A stretch of 37,173 nt of DNA. It comes from Acidimicrobiaceae bacterium (GTDB lineage Bacteria > Actinomycetota > Acidimicrobiia > Acidimicrobiales > Aldehydirespiratoraceae). Positions 1 to 7,978 of this stretch are shown here, piece after piece. The stretch is taken from positions 1 through 37,173 of the forward strand of contig VXYK01000069.1 of the NCBI GenBank assembly GCA_009845995.1, read 5' to 3'. The notes beneath the pieces were generated by a model that made no database searches, was not told the origin of the DNA, and worked only from the letters and a program-made list of their open reading frames with translations. The position numbers were made by a program, and so were the translations under genes. Every line of letters starts with the position of its first letter. Position 1 is the stretch's first letter.

Positions 1-53
1 AACCCCCACCACACCCAACCCCCACCGGTGGATCCAGGCTAAGCGATGCCGTC

Positions 54-665
54 GTGGTTGGCGTCGCTGAACGGGACCTGTTTTGGAAGGACATCCGCCG
101 CGTGCTGTTCTCAGGCAGCCGGTTCACCGTCTTCTGCAGGCTCGGTGGCGAGGGTCTCCAAGACCGGTGGCGTCCCATCAAGCTCATGGATGTCCTCCAT
201 GACATACACCCCGTGTTTGGCGAACAGATCGGAGACCTGGGCGAAACCGCGCTCCGTGCGATGGAAGTGGCCGTAGACGCATCGCAACAACCACAATCGC
301 TCTCAGGGGAGCGAGAAGATCCCCTGCTTCAGCAATACATCACAATGCTGGTAGAAAGCCACGGTCAAGTACTCGACCCAAATGAGGTAGCCGACTTGGT
401 CGCTGCCGTGGAACCGCCCGCTGGTTGGACCGAGACAATCGACGAACGCCGCTCAGTCCTTAAGGAAGTGACTCACCGAGTTGACTCAGCGCTTGGCGTG
501 GAGACGACCCCAGAGAGCGCCTGTCACCTGCGAGGGGCAGCCCTAGTGGAAGCGGAACTTAGCAGTCTAGGTACGGGCAACTCCCAGGAACCGTCACCGC
601 CTTCGACGCGCGTTAGCGCCGCTGTGCGGTTCCTTGACGCCGAGATCATCGCCATCTACTGGTAG
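54..665 (+). CDS. Hypothetical protein, possibly 5'-partial
   Basis: I do not recognise this 203-residue ORF. A GTG at 54 is a possible start, but the frame is open back to the window edge, so the gene may begin outside the window. Third codon positions are mostly G or C, as in the intact genes nearby, which favours real coding. The translation is acidic with no obvious membrane segment or signal peptide; residues 85-150 look helical and charged, and it ends in a short hydrophobic tail (IIAIYW). An opposite-strand ORF at 111-296 also looks protein-like, so the coding strand is not certain. It is followed by about 255 bases in which I see no gene. Confidence 0.4.
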   Translation: MVGVAERDLFWKDIRRVLFSGSRFTVFCRLGGEGLQDRWRPIKLMDVLHDIHPVFGEQIGDLGETALRAMEVAVDASQQPQSLSGEREDPLLQQYITMLVESHGQVLDPNEVADLVAAVEPPAGWTETIDERRSVLKEVTHRVDSALGVETTPESACHLRGAALVEAELSSLGTGNSQEPSPPSTRVSAAVRFLDAEIIAIYW

Positions 666-920
666 GCCTTGTCGCGTCACCATTGCGGCCTCAACGTTCC
701 TGAAAATCTTGGAGTGGTTTCCCGCCCGCGTCTCAACGTTCACGGGGTCTGGCGTGAATCGCGCATACCCGCGAAGGTGACTTGTACGCGGTCGATCGAG
801 TCTGGTTGATCATAGGAGCAACTGCGTCTTGGTACAGCGGGAACTCGACGGTGAGCGAACCCCACCACACGGGTCGCTACGGTCCCCGGCTCGGATGACT
901 GTCGGGGTTAGTATCAGCCT

Positions 921-1073
921 ATGGTCACCGAGTTGGTCATACTGTTAGCGGTGATGCTCTTGCAGCACAAGATTCTTGCGTTCCTTCTAATCTGCGCCGT
1001 TTGCCTGCTCTGCGGCGTTGCTAGCCGCCGATCCTGCGGAGATAGACTGCCCTTCGCTCGGGCGGTTAGCTGA
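921..1073 (+). CDS. Small hydrophobic ORF, 50 residues
   Basis: An ATG at 921 opens a 50-codon frame whose residues 4-34 form one long hydrophobic helix rich in Leu, Val and Cys, followed by a short basic and polar tail. It fits a single-pass membrane peptide. No family is recognised and there is no strong ribosome binding site. It ends with TGA at 1071-1073, and the next small membrane ORF begins in the same frame one codon later. The two may be separate peptides, one gene broken by a nonsense mutation, or a readthrough or selenocysteine case. Confidence 0.3.
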   Translation: MVTELVILLAVMLLQHKILAFLLICAVCLLCGVASRRSCGDRLPFARAVS

Positions 1074-1076
1074 GAC

Positions 1077-1259
1077 TTGGGCCGCGCCTTTATCGCCTGT
1101 CAACGGATTTTTCTGGCATCGGCGCTCGTCGTGACAGCCGCCTGCGGGTTCGTAGCAGGGCACTGGGGCGGGTGGCTCGTCGCTGTTGTGGCGGGCACAG
1201 CCGTGTGGGCCACATGGGGAGCGCTTAGTGTCAACAAGCACACGGAGCGAACCACTTAA
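1077..1259 (+). CDS. Small membrane ORF, 60 residues
   Basis: A TTG-started 60-codon frame encodes two hydrophobic stretches (about residues 10-28 and 31-49, both rich in Ala, Val, Gly and Trp) separated by a short Gly-His-Trp turn, with a polar basic tail. It could be a two-helix membrane hairpin. It lies in frame with the ORF ending at 1073, separated only by the TGA and one codon, so it may be the second half of a single broken three-helix protein. No homologue is recognised. The opposite-strand ORF over this stretch is Cys- and Pro-rich without a coherent domain and was taken as a shadow. Confidence 0.3.
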   Translation: MGRAFIACQRIFLASALVVTAACGFVAGHWGGWLVAVVAGTAVWATWGALSVNKHTERTT

Positions 1260-1336
1260 CTCGACCGTCCGTGCCAGACGAGCGGCCGCCACCCACGATT
1301 GCGAAGGCGATTAGGTATCGGCCCGGGGCGGGAAGC

Positions 1337-1546
1337 TCAAGAAAGAGAAGGAGGGGCCGGAGCTTCGGTTAAAGCTGGAACAAGACGTATCTCCAAAGCG
1401 TCCTTAAACCCCTCCAGATCAGCCCATTCCTCGATCAAATCCACTAGCTCGTCGAGTCGCTCAGCACCACCGGTGAACCCGCTGTCGTCCTCAGCCCACC
1501 ACAGAACGCCTTCGTCCTGGTTGAGGTGCACCCGCACCTGATGCAT
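1337..1546 (-). CDS. hicB: HicB/DUF1902-like antitoxin, short
   Basis: This 69-residue protein starts with a beta-strand pattern (MHQVRVHLNQDEGVLWWAED) followed by a helix of Asp, Glu and Leu, as in the N-terminal partial-RNase-H fold of HicB and DUF1902 antitoxins, which bind and block a HicA toxin. The ATG at 1546 is chosen because a GAGGAGG ribosome site lies six bases upstream; a longer frame from 1576 would overlap the upstream gene. It lacks a clear C-terminal ribbon-helix-helix or HTH domain, so it may not bind DNA itself. It follows the hicA-like gene on the same strand, the usual toxin-first order. Confidence 0.7.
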   Translation of the reverse strand: MHQVRVHLNQDEGVLWWAEDDSGFTGGAERLDELVDLIEEWADLEGFKDALEIRLVPALTEAPAPPSLS

Positions 1547-1572
1547 AGTATTCCTCCTCTGAGGGATGTTCC

Positions 1573-1812
1573 TCATAGTAAGTCTTGTATCTCCTCGTCT
1601 GTCAGTCCAGCCCTATTGACCAACATGTGACGCAGCGCTTTCGGCGGGACTTCTACGTTGTCGTGGAACGCGAAGACGATTCGGAGGCGACCCGTAGCAA
1701 CCAGAATGCGGTGAGAGCCACGGCGCCGCGCCTCTTGGTATCCCAACTTGGTGAGCAACCGACGAACCTCGCGTGCCTTGAGTGCAGGAAAGCGCGCCGC
1801 AGGTATCACCAC
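1573..1812 (-). CDS. hicA: HicA-family mRNA interferase toxin
   Basis: The translation matches HicA/YcfA toxins, small double-stranded-RNA-binding-fold RNases that cut mRNA. The core has the helix L-K-A-R-E-V-R-R-L-L, the turn L-G-Y, the catalytic GSH motif (His34 counted from the GTG at 1812) and a second helix ending in L-T-D-E-E-I-Q-D-L-L. The frame is open to a TTG at 1914, but HicA proteins are about 60-85 residues, so one of two adjacent GTG codons (1812 or 1809) is preferred; neither has a strong ribosome site. The hicB-like antitoxin begins 26 bases after the stop. Confidence 0.7.
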   Translation of the reverse strand: MVIPAARFPALKAREVRRLLTKLGYQEARRRGSHRILVATGRLRIVFAFHDNVEVPPKALRHMLVNRAGLTDEEIQDLL

Positions 1813-2136
1813 GTCAACAACACGGTTGGCGTTGTCCACACACCGATCCCGAATGACGATCTCAAAAAGGGTGGCAGGCCGTACCGCCGAGCCACACACC
1901 TGGGTGAACAGCAAACACTAGACACGACAACTCCCGGAACTCGACGCTCGACGGGGGAAGTCGTATGTCCGTCAAACGCTAGTAGGGCAAACGTTGGTGT
2001 CAACCACCAATCTCGCTACCTCAGATATCTGTCTTCGGCATCGGCGATTCCGGCGGCAGCGACATCGCCGTCGATCGCAAGGCAGCCACGGCTGACGCGA
2101 TCACCTCCAATTCTTAGCGGGGCGGGCCAACAAGGT
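1813..2136. other. Intergenic stretch with possible toxin-antitoxin debris
   Basis: No convincing gene lies here. On the minus strand around 1968-2019 a short frame reads VARLVVDTNV before a stop, which looks like the first strand and catalytic Asp of a PIN-domain toxin. Just upstream on the same strand is another short frame ending in A-D-A-E-D-R-Y-L-R. These could be leftovers of another VapBC-like pair, but the match is only about ten residues long. Confidence 0.25.
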
Positions 2137-2165
2137 GATGCACTGATGCAGTTATGTTATGCATC
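2137..2165 (+). promoter_or_regulatory. Candidate VapB operator ahead of the broken vapBC
   Basis: An inverted repeat GATGCA (2137-2142) and TGCATC (2160-2165) sits directly before the vapB ATG at 2166. VapB-type antitoxins usually repress their own promoter through such palindromes. The octamer TTATGCAT at 2157-2164 also occurs ahead of the second vapB gene, on the minus strand at 21163-21170. The assignment rests on position and symmetry only. Confidence 0.3.
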
Positions 2166-2422
2166 ATGAGAACCACGATCTCGCTGAATGAGCGACTCGC
2201 AAAGCAGGTACGGCGGGAGGCCGAAGCCCGCGGAATAAGCATGAGCGCTTTCATCGCGTCGATTCTGGACGACGCGCTCAAACGTCGCGAACCGTCGGAA
2301 CAGCCTCCTTTCAACCTCGTCACCGTGAGTGGCGTGAAACCTGTCGGTGGGTTGACCTCGACCAGCCAAGGGCTCTCGACGCGCACGAGGACCAGTCACG
2401 CTTCGGGCGCGCGAATCGCTGA
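2166..2422 (+). pseudogene. vapB: vapB antitoxin, frameshifted
   Basis: The N-terminal 45 residues form a CopG/ribbon-helix-helix antitoxin domain (MRTTISLNERLAKQVRREAE), and the ATG at 2166 is chosen over an upstream ATG at 2154. After the conserved P-P-F-N-L-V-T-V strand, the usual toxin-binding tail (V-D-L-D-Q-P-R-A-L-D) is found only in the -1 frame, from about 2350 to a TGA at 2420-2422. One missing G in the GGTGGG run would explain this. The restored gene would end five bases before the vapC ATG, the normal vapBC layout. As written, the frame runs on into vapC in the wrong register. A sequencing error is possible, but neighbouring genes are broken too. Confidence 0.7.
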
Positions 2423-2427
2423 TCACA

Positions 2428-2873
2428 ATGCTGCTTCCCGATGTGAACGTTCTGATCTATGCGCACGTCGAGGACTCGATTCCCGAGCACGCCGAGTATG
2501 CGGACTGGGTGACCCGACTAGCGACAGGGCCAGAGCCGTTCGCGCTTCAGTACTCGTCCTGTCCGGTTTCGTTCGCGTCGCAACCAACCCAAGAGTCTTC
2601 GAACCGCCGTCCACTCTCGACCAGGCGTTCGCCTTCATATCTGCGCTCACGGGACGTCCGAACGCGCGCATCGTAGGCCCCGGACCCGACCATCTCGACA
2701 TTTTCGAGACGATATGTCGCCAATCCGGTGCCGCAGGAAAGCTCGCAGCCGACGCCCAGCATGCTGCTGTAGCGGTTGAGCACAGCTGCACATTCGTGAC
2801 GACCAACTCGGACTTCAGCCGATTCCCAGGCCTCCGATGGCAACACCCCCTCAGCCCCGACTGCCCGGTTTGA
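2428..2873 (+). pseudogene. vapC: vapC PIN-domain toxin, frameshifted
   Basis: PIN-domain RNase toxin. The first 40 residues (MLLPDVNVLIYAHVEDS onward, with catalytic Asp5) are in one frame and end at about 2547. The rest, including the R-V-A-T-N-P-R-V-F segment, the D-A-Q-H-A-A-V-A helix with its acidic residue and the T-N-S-D-F-S-R-F motif, continues in the -1 frame to the TGA at 2871-2873. One lost T at GCGCTTCAG restores a complete protein of about 148 residues. The intact paralogue at 20466-20903 aligns across this junction (T-N-P-R-A-M against T-N-P-R-V-F), which places the break well. Confidence 0.75.
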
Positions 2874-2943
2874 GAACCATGCCGAACTAGCCCAGCACCA
2901 CCTCTGCGAACACATCCGCACGGGTGCTGAAGCGGGTCCTTTA

Positions 2944-3170
2944 GCGTCAGAGGGCATCCAACCCTCGATCCTTGACGAGATCGCCGAGGTAATCGGCAGA
3001 ATCAATGCCGAACGCGGCATAGCGGTACTCGCAGTAGAACAAAACCTGGATTTCGCGGTCCGAATCGCCCGGCAGTCCCTCATCATGGAAAGGGTGAAAT
3101 CATCGCCGAAGTATCCACCACGGAACTACGCCGCGACCGCGCACTCCAGAAGGAGTATTTGGCTCTCTAA
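2944..3170 (+). pseudogene. 3' remnant of LivF/UrtE-type ABC transporter ATPase
   Basis: The reading begins abruptly at S-E-G-I-Q-P-S, where a branched-chain amino acid or urea ABC ATPase has its Walker B/D-loop region. It continues through L-D-E-I-A-E-V-I-G-R-I-N and the switch strand V-E-Q-N-L-D-F-A, then M-E-R. At about 3091-3093 (AAAGGG) the frame must shift by -1 to give G-E-I-I-A-E-V-S-T-T-E-L and the normal C-terminal Y-L-A-L before the TAA at 3168-3170. Walker A, the Q-loop and the signature motif are absent, so about two thirds of the gene is gone. The truncation point lies just after the broken vapC, which suggests an insertion or deletion event there. Confidence 0.7.
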
Positions 3171-3242
3171 GCCGACCAGACCCAAGATGAACCATCCCCG
3201 AGAAACCCGAAGCATGAGACACAGACAATGGAGGAGCACACC

Positions 3243-4880
3243 ATGAAGCTGTCATCGGACTCAGGGCCGACCACGGTACCGCTGCTGGAGGAGACGATCC
3301 CGCAGAATCTGGCCCGTATCGTCGCCCAGTACGCCGATTGCGATGCGTTGGTGTCGGTTGAGCAGGGGCTGCGCTTGACCTACGCGCAGTTTGCCCTTGA
3401 GGTTGACCGAGTAGCCCGAGGGCTGATGGGCATCGGGGTTGCCAAGGGCGATCGGGTGGGGATCTGGTGCCCCAACTACGCCGAGTGGGTTCTGGTGCAG
3501 TTCGCCACAGCCCGCATCGGAGCGATCCTGGTGACAATCAACCCGGCTTACCGGTCCTCGGAACTGGAGTATGTGCTCAACCAGTCGGGAACTTCGGTGC
3601 TCGTGGCCGTGGAATCCTTCCTGACCAACGACTACCGCTCGATGATCGAAGAGGTATGGGATCGGGTGGCAGCAAACCAAGTGATCTACATCCACACTTC
3701 GGACTGGGACGATCTACTAGAGGCGTCTGCTGGGGTTTCGATGGCACAGTTGGATCAGCGCACCAACCAACTGGCCAGCGGTGACGCCATCAACATCCAA
3801 TACACCAGCGGCACCACAGGTTTTCCCAAGGGTGCGACGCTGAGCCATCGCAACATCTTGAACAACGGCTACTTCATCGGGGAGGCCTGCAAATACACCG
3901 AGGCCGACCGAGTGTGCATCCCTGTGCCCTTCTACCACTGCTTCGGGATGGTGCTGGGCAACCTGGCCTGCACCACGCACGGCTCTGCGATGGTCATACC
4001 CGCGGCGGGATTCGACGCTCCGGCCACACTGCAAGCCTGCGACAGTGAGCGTTGCACCAGCCTCTACGGTGTTCCGACAATGTTCATCGCCGAACTCGGC
4101 GAACCCGACCTGGCCGGCTACGACCTGTCATCGCTGCGCACCGGGATCATGGCCGGTTCGCCCTGCCCGATCGAGGTGATGCACCAGGTTGTGGAGCGCA
4201 TGAACATGAACGAGGTCACAATCGCCTACGGGATGACCGAGACTTCCCCCGTATCGACCCAGACCTCCGCAGACGATCCCCTCGAAAAGCGAGTAACCAC
4301 GGTGGGCAGGGTGCATCCCCATGTAGAGATCAAGATCGTGGACCCCGAAACCGGCGAGGTCGTTCCCCGCGGCACCGGCGGCGAGTTCCGCACCAGGGGT
4401 TACTCGGTGATGCTTGGATATTGGAACGACGAGGTCCGTACTAGTGAAGCCATCGACTCAGACGGCTGGATGCACACCGGCGACCTCGCGGTGATGGATG
4501 ACGAGGGCTACGTGAACATCGTTGGCCGCATCAAGGACATGATCATCCGCGGTGGCGAGAACGTGTACCCCAGAGAAGTCGAGGAGTTCCTCTACACCTA
4601 CCCCGATGTCGTGGAGGTCCAAGTGATCGGTGTGCCCGATGTTCGCTACGGCGAAGAGATCATGGCCTGGGTCCAACTGCGAGACGGTGCAGACACGACT
4701 GCCGCGGATATCAAGGACTTCTGCAAGGGGACGATCGCCCACTACAAGGTGCCCCGCTATATCAAATTCACCGATTCATTCCCGATGACCATCACTGGAA
4801 AGATCCAGAAGTTCAAGATGCGCGAGACCTCGATAGCCGAGTTGGGCCTTGAGGAAATCGCCGAAGTGCAAAGCGCGTAG
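3243..4880 (+). CDS. Fatty acyl-CoA synthetase/AMP-binding ligase
   Basis: This is a member of the ANL superfamily that activates a carboxylic acid with ATP and joins it to coenzyme A. The 545 residues carry the phosphate loop [11 protein letters not shown] from residue 187, the adenine motif Y-G-M-T-E-T near 329, the hinge [10 protein letters not shown], the [12 protein letters not shown] motif and the catalytic Lys520 in T-G-K-I-Q-K. The ATG at 3243 is preferred over 3228 because GGAGGAG sits six bases before it. It resembles medium/long-chain FadD-type enzymes, but the substrate cannot be read from sequence. It stands alone, converging on the amine oxidase unit. Confidence 0.9.
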   Translation: MKLSSDSGPTTVPLLEETIPQNLARIVAQYADCDALVSVEQGLRLTYAQFALEVDRVARGLMGIGVAKGDRVGIWCPNYAEWVLVQFATARIGAILVTINPAYRSSELEYVLNQSGTSVLVAVESFLTNDYRSMIEEVWDRVAANQVIYIHTSDWDDLLEASAGVSMAQLDQRTNQLASGDAINIQYTSGTTGFPKGATLSHRNILNNGYFIGEACKYTEADRVCIPVPFYHCFGMVLGNLACTTHGSAMVIPAAGFDAPATLQACDSERCTSLYGVPTMFIAELGEPDLAGYDLSSLRTGIMAGSPCPIEVMHQVVERMNMNEVTIAYGMTETSPVSTQTSADDPLEKRVTTVGRVHPHVEIKIVDPETGEVVPRGTGGEFRTRGYSVMLGYWNDEVRTSEAIDSDGWMHTGDLAVMDDEGYVNIVGRIKDMIIRGGENVYPREVEEFLYTYPDVVEVQVIGVPDVRYGEEIMAWVQLRDGADTTAADIKDFCKGTIAHYKVPRYIKFTDSFPMTITGKIQKFKMRETSIAELGLEEIAEVQSA

Positions 4881-4887
4881 CCGCTTC

Positions 4888-5016
4888 TCAACCATCGACA
4901 CGCGTCAGGGTGTAGGCGATTCGGTCGTAGTACAGCCGGGTAAGTCCCTCGAAGCCGGAGTCTGTTCCGACGATGAGCCAGACGCTCCCGTCGTCGTCGG
5001 TCTCCACGGTGAGCAC
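4888..5016 (-). CDS. Possible 42-residue peptide downstream of amine oxidase
   Basis: A short frame from a GTG at 5016 has a GGCGGGAG ribosome-like site six bases upstream and encodes an acidic start (E-T-D-D-D-G-S) followed by alternating hydrophobic strands (V-W-L-I-V-G and L-Y-Y-D-R-I-A-Y-T-L). It begins 17 bases after the amine oxidase stop on the same strand, so it could be co-transcribed. The oxidase is complete without it, so it is not its lost tail. No homologue is recognised. Confidence 0.3.
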   Translation of the reverse strand: MLTVETDDDGSVWLIVGTDSGFEGLTRLYYDRIAYTLTRVDG

Positions 5017-5032
5017 CGAGGGCTCCCGCCTT

Positions 5033-6403
5033 CTACAACCTTGCGATGATCTGACGGGCGGCGCGGCGGCCTGACAGCAGCGCCCCGTGCACGGTGGACG
5101 GGTAACGGTTGTGGGTCGCCTCCCCCGCGAAGAACAACCGCTCGCCCACCGGTCTTGCAAGCTCGGCGTAGCTGTCGAAAGAGGCTCCGGCAGGAACGTA
5201 GGAATACGAACCTCTCGTCCACGTGTCCGACCGCCAGCGGGTGCTCACCGAGTCGACGGGCGCAGGCACATCCCCGAATACCCTTTCGAGAACATCCACG
5301 GCCAGCTCCGCCAGCTCTTGGTCGGAGTACTGCTCCAATTCGGTGCCGAAGCTGCCTGCGTTGAACATGGCCAGCACCGGCTGCTGCTGGTACGGATACA
5401 GGTTCAGGGTCTCGGCCCAAGCTCCGGGCCTGTCGCCGACTACGCCGATCCATTCGATGTCGGGCTTCCAGAAGACCTCGTCGAAGAGCAGACAGGTCCG
5501 GTTCAAAACCCCCATGGCCAGCGAGTCGATCGATTGCTGGGTCCGGGCGGGGAGCTGCGGCTCAAAGGAGACGAGACCATCCTTGAGGATCCCCAAAGGA
5601 ACGGTGACGATCACCCGGTCTGCTTCGAAGGCCTCGCCTGAACTGGTGTTGACCGAGACCTTGTCGCCCGAGTAGTCGATCAGTTCGACTGGATGGTTTA
5701 GGCGGATGTCGTGCCCGAATGACAGCGCATCGACGATCTGCACGTATCCCTCGGGGAAGACGACATCACCGCCGCGCAGGTAGCCGCCGCCGACATAACT
5801 CACGATAGACAGGTCGGCTATGTCCGCGCCGAGTTCGTGTTCGAACATCGAGCTCAGGAACTGTCTCCAGTCTCGGCGCTCGTCGGGGCCGAGGTCGTTG
5901 ACGACAGCGAAGCGCTCAAACACCTCCAGCAGGGTTTCGTCAGGCAGTTCGTAGGCCAAGTCGATGAAGCTGCGTCGGAGCTTTCTGTCGATCGGTTCAA
6001 GCTCATGACCCGCCTCGTCGTATCTGACTTCGTTGTCGTAGTCGGTCACAGCCATTGAGATGTCGTTGCTCCGAGCTATCTCATGGACCGGGTTTCCCGA
6101 GATGCCGTGTATCCAGGTCGCGCCAAGCTCCACGGGTATGTCGCCGCCGATCGTGCCTGTCCAGATGCGTCCGCCTATACGGTCGCGGGCCTCGACAATG
6201 ACCACATTGTGGAAGCCCTGGGTCTGCAGTTCCGCAGCCGCGGCCAAGCCCGCGACACCGGCGCCCACAATCAACACGCTTTTCTCTGAGCCGGACTCGG
6301 TACCTTGGCTGCCGCCGCTGGCGCAAGCGCCGAGCACAGGGCCGGCCGCTGCAAGCCCGGCCGCTCCCAGACCTCGTTTGATGAAGCCCCTACGCGTCCA
6401 CAC
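5033..6403 (-). CDS. Tat-exported flavin amine oxidase
   Basis: An FAD enzyme of the monoamine oxidase/polyamine oxidase family that oxidises an amine to an imine with release of hydrogen peroxide. The GTG at 6403 gives a 456-residue protein with a twin-arginine signal (T-R-R-G-F-I-K-R) and a lipobox-like L-G-A-C at 24-27, so it is probably exported folded and may be lipid-anchored. The FAD-binding G-A-G-V-A-G at 47-52 is followed by E-A-R-D-R-I-G-G-R. The C-terminal F-A-G-E-A-T-H-N-R-Y-P-S-T-V-H-G-A motif closes the flavin site. The frame extends to 6955 only as a shadow of the divergent gene. The substrate is unknown. Confidence 0.88.
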   Translation of the reverse strand: MWTRRGFIKRGLGAAGLAAAGPVLGACASGGSQGTESGSEKSVLIVGAGVAGLAAAAELQTQGFHNVVIVEARDRIGGRIWTGTIGGDIPVELGATWIHGISGNPVHEIARSNDISMAVTDYDNEVRYDEAGHELEPIDRKLRRSFIDLAYELPDETLLEVFERFAVVNDLGPDERRDWRQFLSSMFEHELGADIADLSIVSYVGGGYLRGGDVVFPEGYVQIVDALSFGHDIRLNHPVELIDYSGDKVSVNTSSGEAFEADRVIVTVPLGILKDGLVSFEPQLPARTQQSIDSLAMGVLNRTCLLFDEVFWKPDIEWIGVVGDRPGAWAETLNLYPYQQQPVLAMFNAGSFGTELEQYSDQELAELAVDVLERVFGDVPAPVDSVSTRWRSDTWTRGSYSYVPAGASFDSYAELARPVGERLFFAGEATHNRYPSTVHGALLSGRRAARQIIARL

Positions 6404-6523
6404 GAGCCCCCCGAACCACCAGCAGACACCGAGATGGGCCAGTCGCAGCCACGCAGGTGATCCTAAATCCCCAACCGTCTTCAGGCCATGGGGCTGAAAT
6501 CGCGACACGGGTATGATCCCGTG

Positions 6524-7870
6524 ATGAATTCGAACTCCAAGCCGGTTGGTCCTGCCGGACCCGAAAGCAGCGACAGTTACGATGCGGTGGTCATCGGCGC
6601 CGGCATTATCGGCGCAGCCACAACGCTCGAACTGGCCCGGCGGGGGTGGCGGGTGTTGTGCGTGGACAAGTCTGCAAGCGCCGGTGCTGGGTCGACCGTC
6701 AACTCCTGTGCGATCGTGCGGTTCAGCTACTCGACAAAGCCGGGAGTCGTTTTGGCCTGGGAAGGACTCCACTACTGGCTCAATTGGCGTGACTACATAG
6801 GCGTCGAGGATGAACTCGGGCTGATCGAGTACCGCCAATGCGGACAGGTGGTGCTGCTCAGCGATGACACCGACCATCCCCAACGAGTACGGGCCCTGTG
6901 GCACGAACTCGGCATCCCCTTTTCGGACTGGACTCCCGAAGACCTGGCTCGGCATCTGCCGATCTTCGATCAGGGATGCTACGGTCCGCCCAAACTGCCG
7001 TCCGACGACAAGTTCTGGGAAGAGCCTTCAGCCCAGCTCCGCGGCGCGATCTACTCACCGGAGGCCGGGTACGTCAACGACCCCCAGCTGTCAGTCCACA
7101 ACCTGCAGCGAGCTGCCGAAGCTGCCGGTGCGTGCTTCATGTTCAACTCGCAGATCGTCGAGATCTTGCGCTCGCCAGAGCGGGTCTCGGGCGTCACGCT
7201 GGCGGACGGCACCAGAATCAGCGCTGCGGTCGTGGTGAACGTCGCCGGACCTCACTCGTATCTGATCAACCAGATGGCCGGCGTCTACGACTCGATGAAG
7301 ATCAAGACCCGAGCCTTGCGCCACGAGGTGCATCACGTGCCCGCCCCCGACGGGTTCGACTACGAGACACAGGGGTTCACCGCCGCCGACGACGACACCG
7401 GGGTCTACTACCGGCCCGAGGTCGGCAACCACATATTGATCGGCAGCGGCGACCCGACCTGCGACGAGCAGCAATGGGTTCACCCCGACGACTACGACAA
7501 CCGGATCAGCGACAGCCAGTGGGAGGCCCAGGTGCTTCGTGCCGGTCGACGGATTCCCGGACTCGGGGTCCCCCACCAGAAGAAGGGTGTCGTCGACCTT
7601 TATGACGTCAGCGACGACTGGGTGCCGATCTATGACCGCACCGACCTCGACGGGTTCTACGTGGCCATCGGCACCAGCGGCAACCAGTACAAGAACGGAT
7701 CCGTTGCCGGACATGTGATGGCCGAGTTGATCACCGCGGTCGAAAGTGGCCTTGACCACGACAACGACCCGCTCGTCGTGACAGGACGCTACACCGGCAT
7801 GCCCATCGAAGTCGGATTCTTCAGTCGCAACCGCGAGGCAGCCGCCACCTCCATGAGTGTCCACGGCTGA
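6524..7870 (+). CDS. DAO-family FAD-dependent oxidoreductase
   Basis: This 448-residue cytoplasmic flavoprotein belongs to the D-amino acid oxidase/sarcosine-dimethylglycine oxidase group. The dinucleotide motif G-A-G-I-I-G-A lies at 25-31 and is followed by L-E-L-A-R-R-G. The early S-T-V-N-S-C-A-I-V-R-F segment is typical of members that bind FAD near the substrate, and the C-terminal G-T-S-G-N-Q-Y-K-N-G segment closes the flavin site. The ATG at 6524 removes a 12-residue extension that would overlap the promoter region of the divergent amine oxidase. Pairing with an amine oxidase suggests catabolism of small amines or N-methyl amino acids, which is inference from context. Confidence 0.85.
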   Translation: MNSNSKPVGPAGPESSDSYDAVVIGAGIIGAATTLELARRGWRVLCVDKSASAGAGSTVNSCAIVRFSYSTKPGVVLAWEGLHYWLNWRDYIGVEDELGLIEYRQCGQVVLLSDDTDHPQRVRALWHELGIPFSDWTPEDLARHLPIFDQGCYGPPKLPSDDKFWEEPSAQLRGAIYSPEAGYVNDPQLSVHNLQRAAEAAGACFMFNSQIVEILRSPERVSGVTLADGTRISAAVVVNVAGPHSYLINQMAGVYDSMKIKTRALRHEVHHVPAPDGFDYETQGFTAADDDTGVYYRPEVGNHILIGSGDPTCDEQQWVHPDDYDNRISDSQWEAQVLRAGRRIPGLGVPHQKKGVVDLYDVSDDWVPIYDRTDLDGFYVAIGTSGNQYKNGSVAGHVMAELITAVESGLDHDNDPLVVTGRYTGMPIEVGFFSRNREAAATSMSVHG

Positions 7871-7978
7871 CCCCGCCAACCCACCCCGCCAACGGCCACA
7901 CCAACGCACACGCGGCATTTCCGAGGCGCACGGTCGACGACCTCGATCCAAGATGGCCGAAGGGATTTCTGCGACTAG

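Noticed and set aside
111..296. Minus-strand 61-residue ORF with a helical, protein-like sequence
   Set aside because: It lies wholly inside the longer plus-strand ORF with good codon bias and has no ribosome site, so it was kept only as a doubt about strand.
1585..2169. Plus-strand 194-residue open frame
   Set aside because: It runs antisense through hicA, its composition is Arg/Thr-rich without domain pattern, and hicA has clear motifs.
5033..6955. 640-residue version of the amine oxidase
   Set aside because: The first 184 residues are antisense to the divergent DAO-family gene; a twin-arginine signal marks the true N-terminus at 6403.
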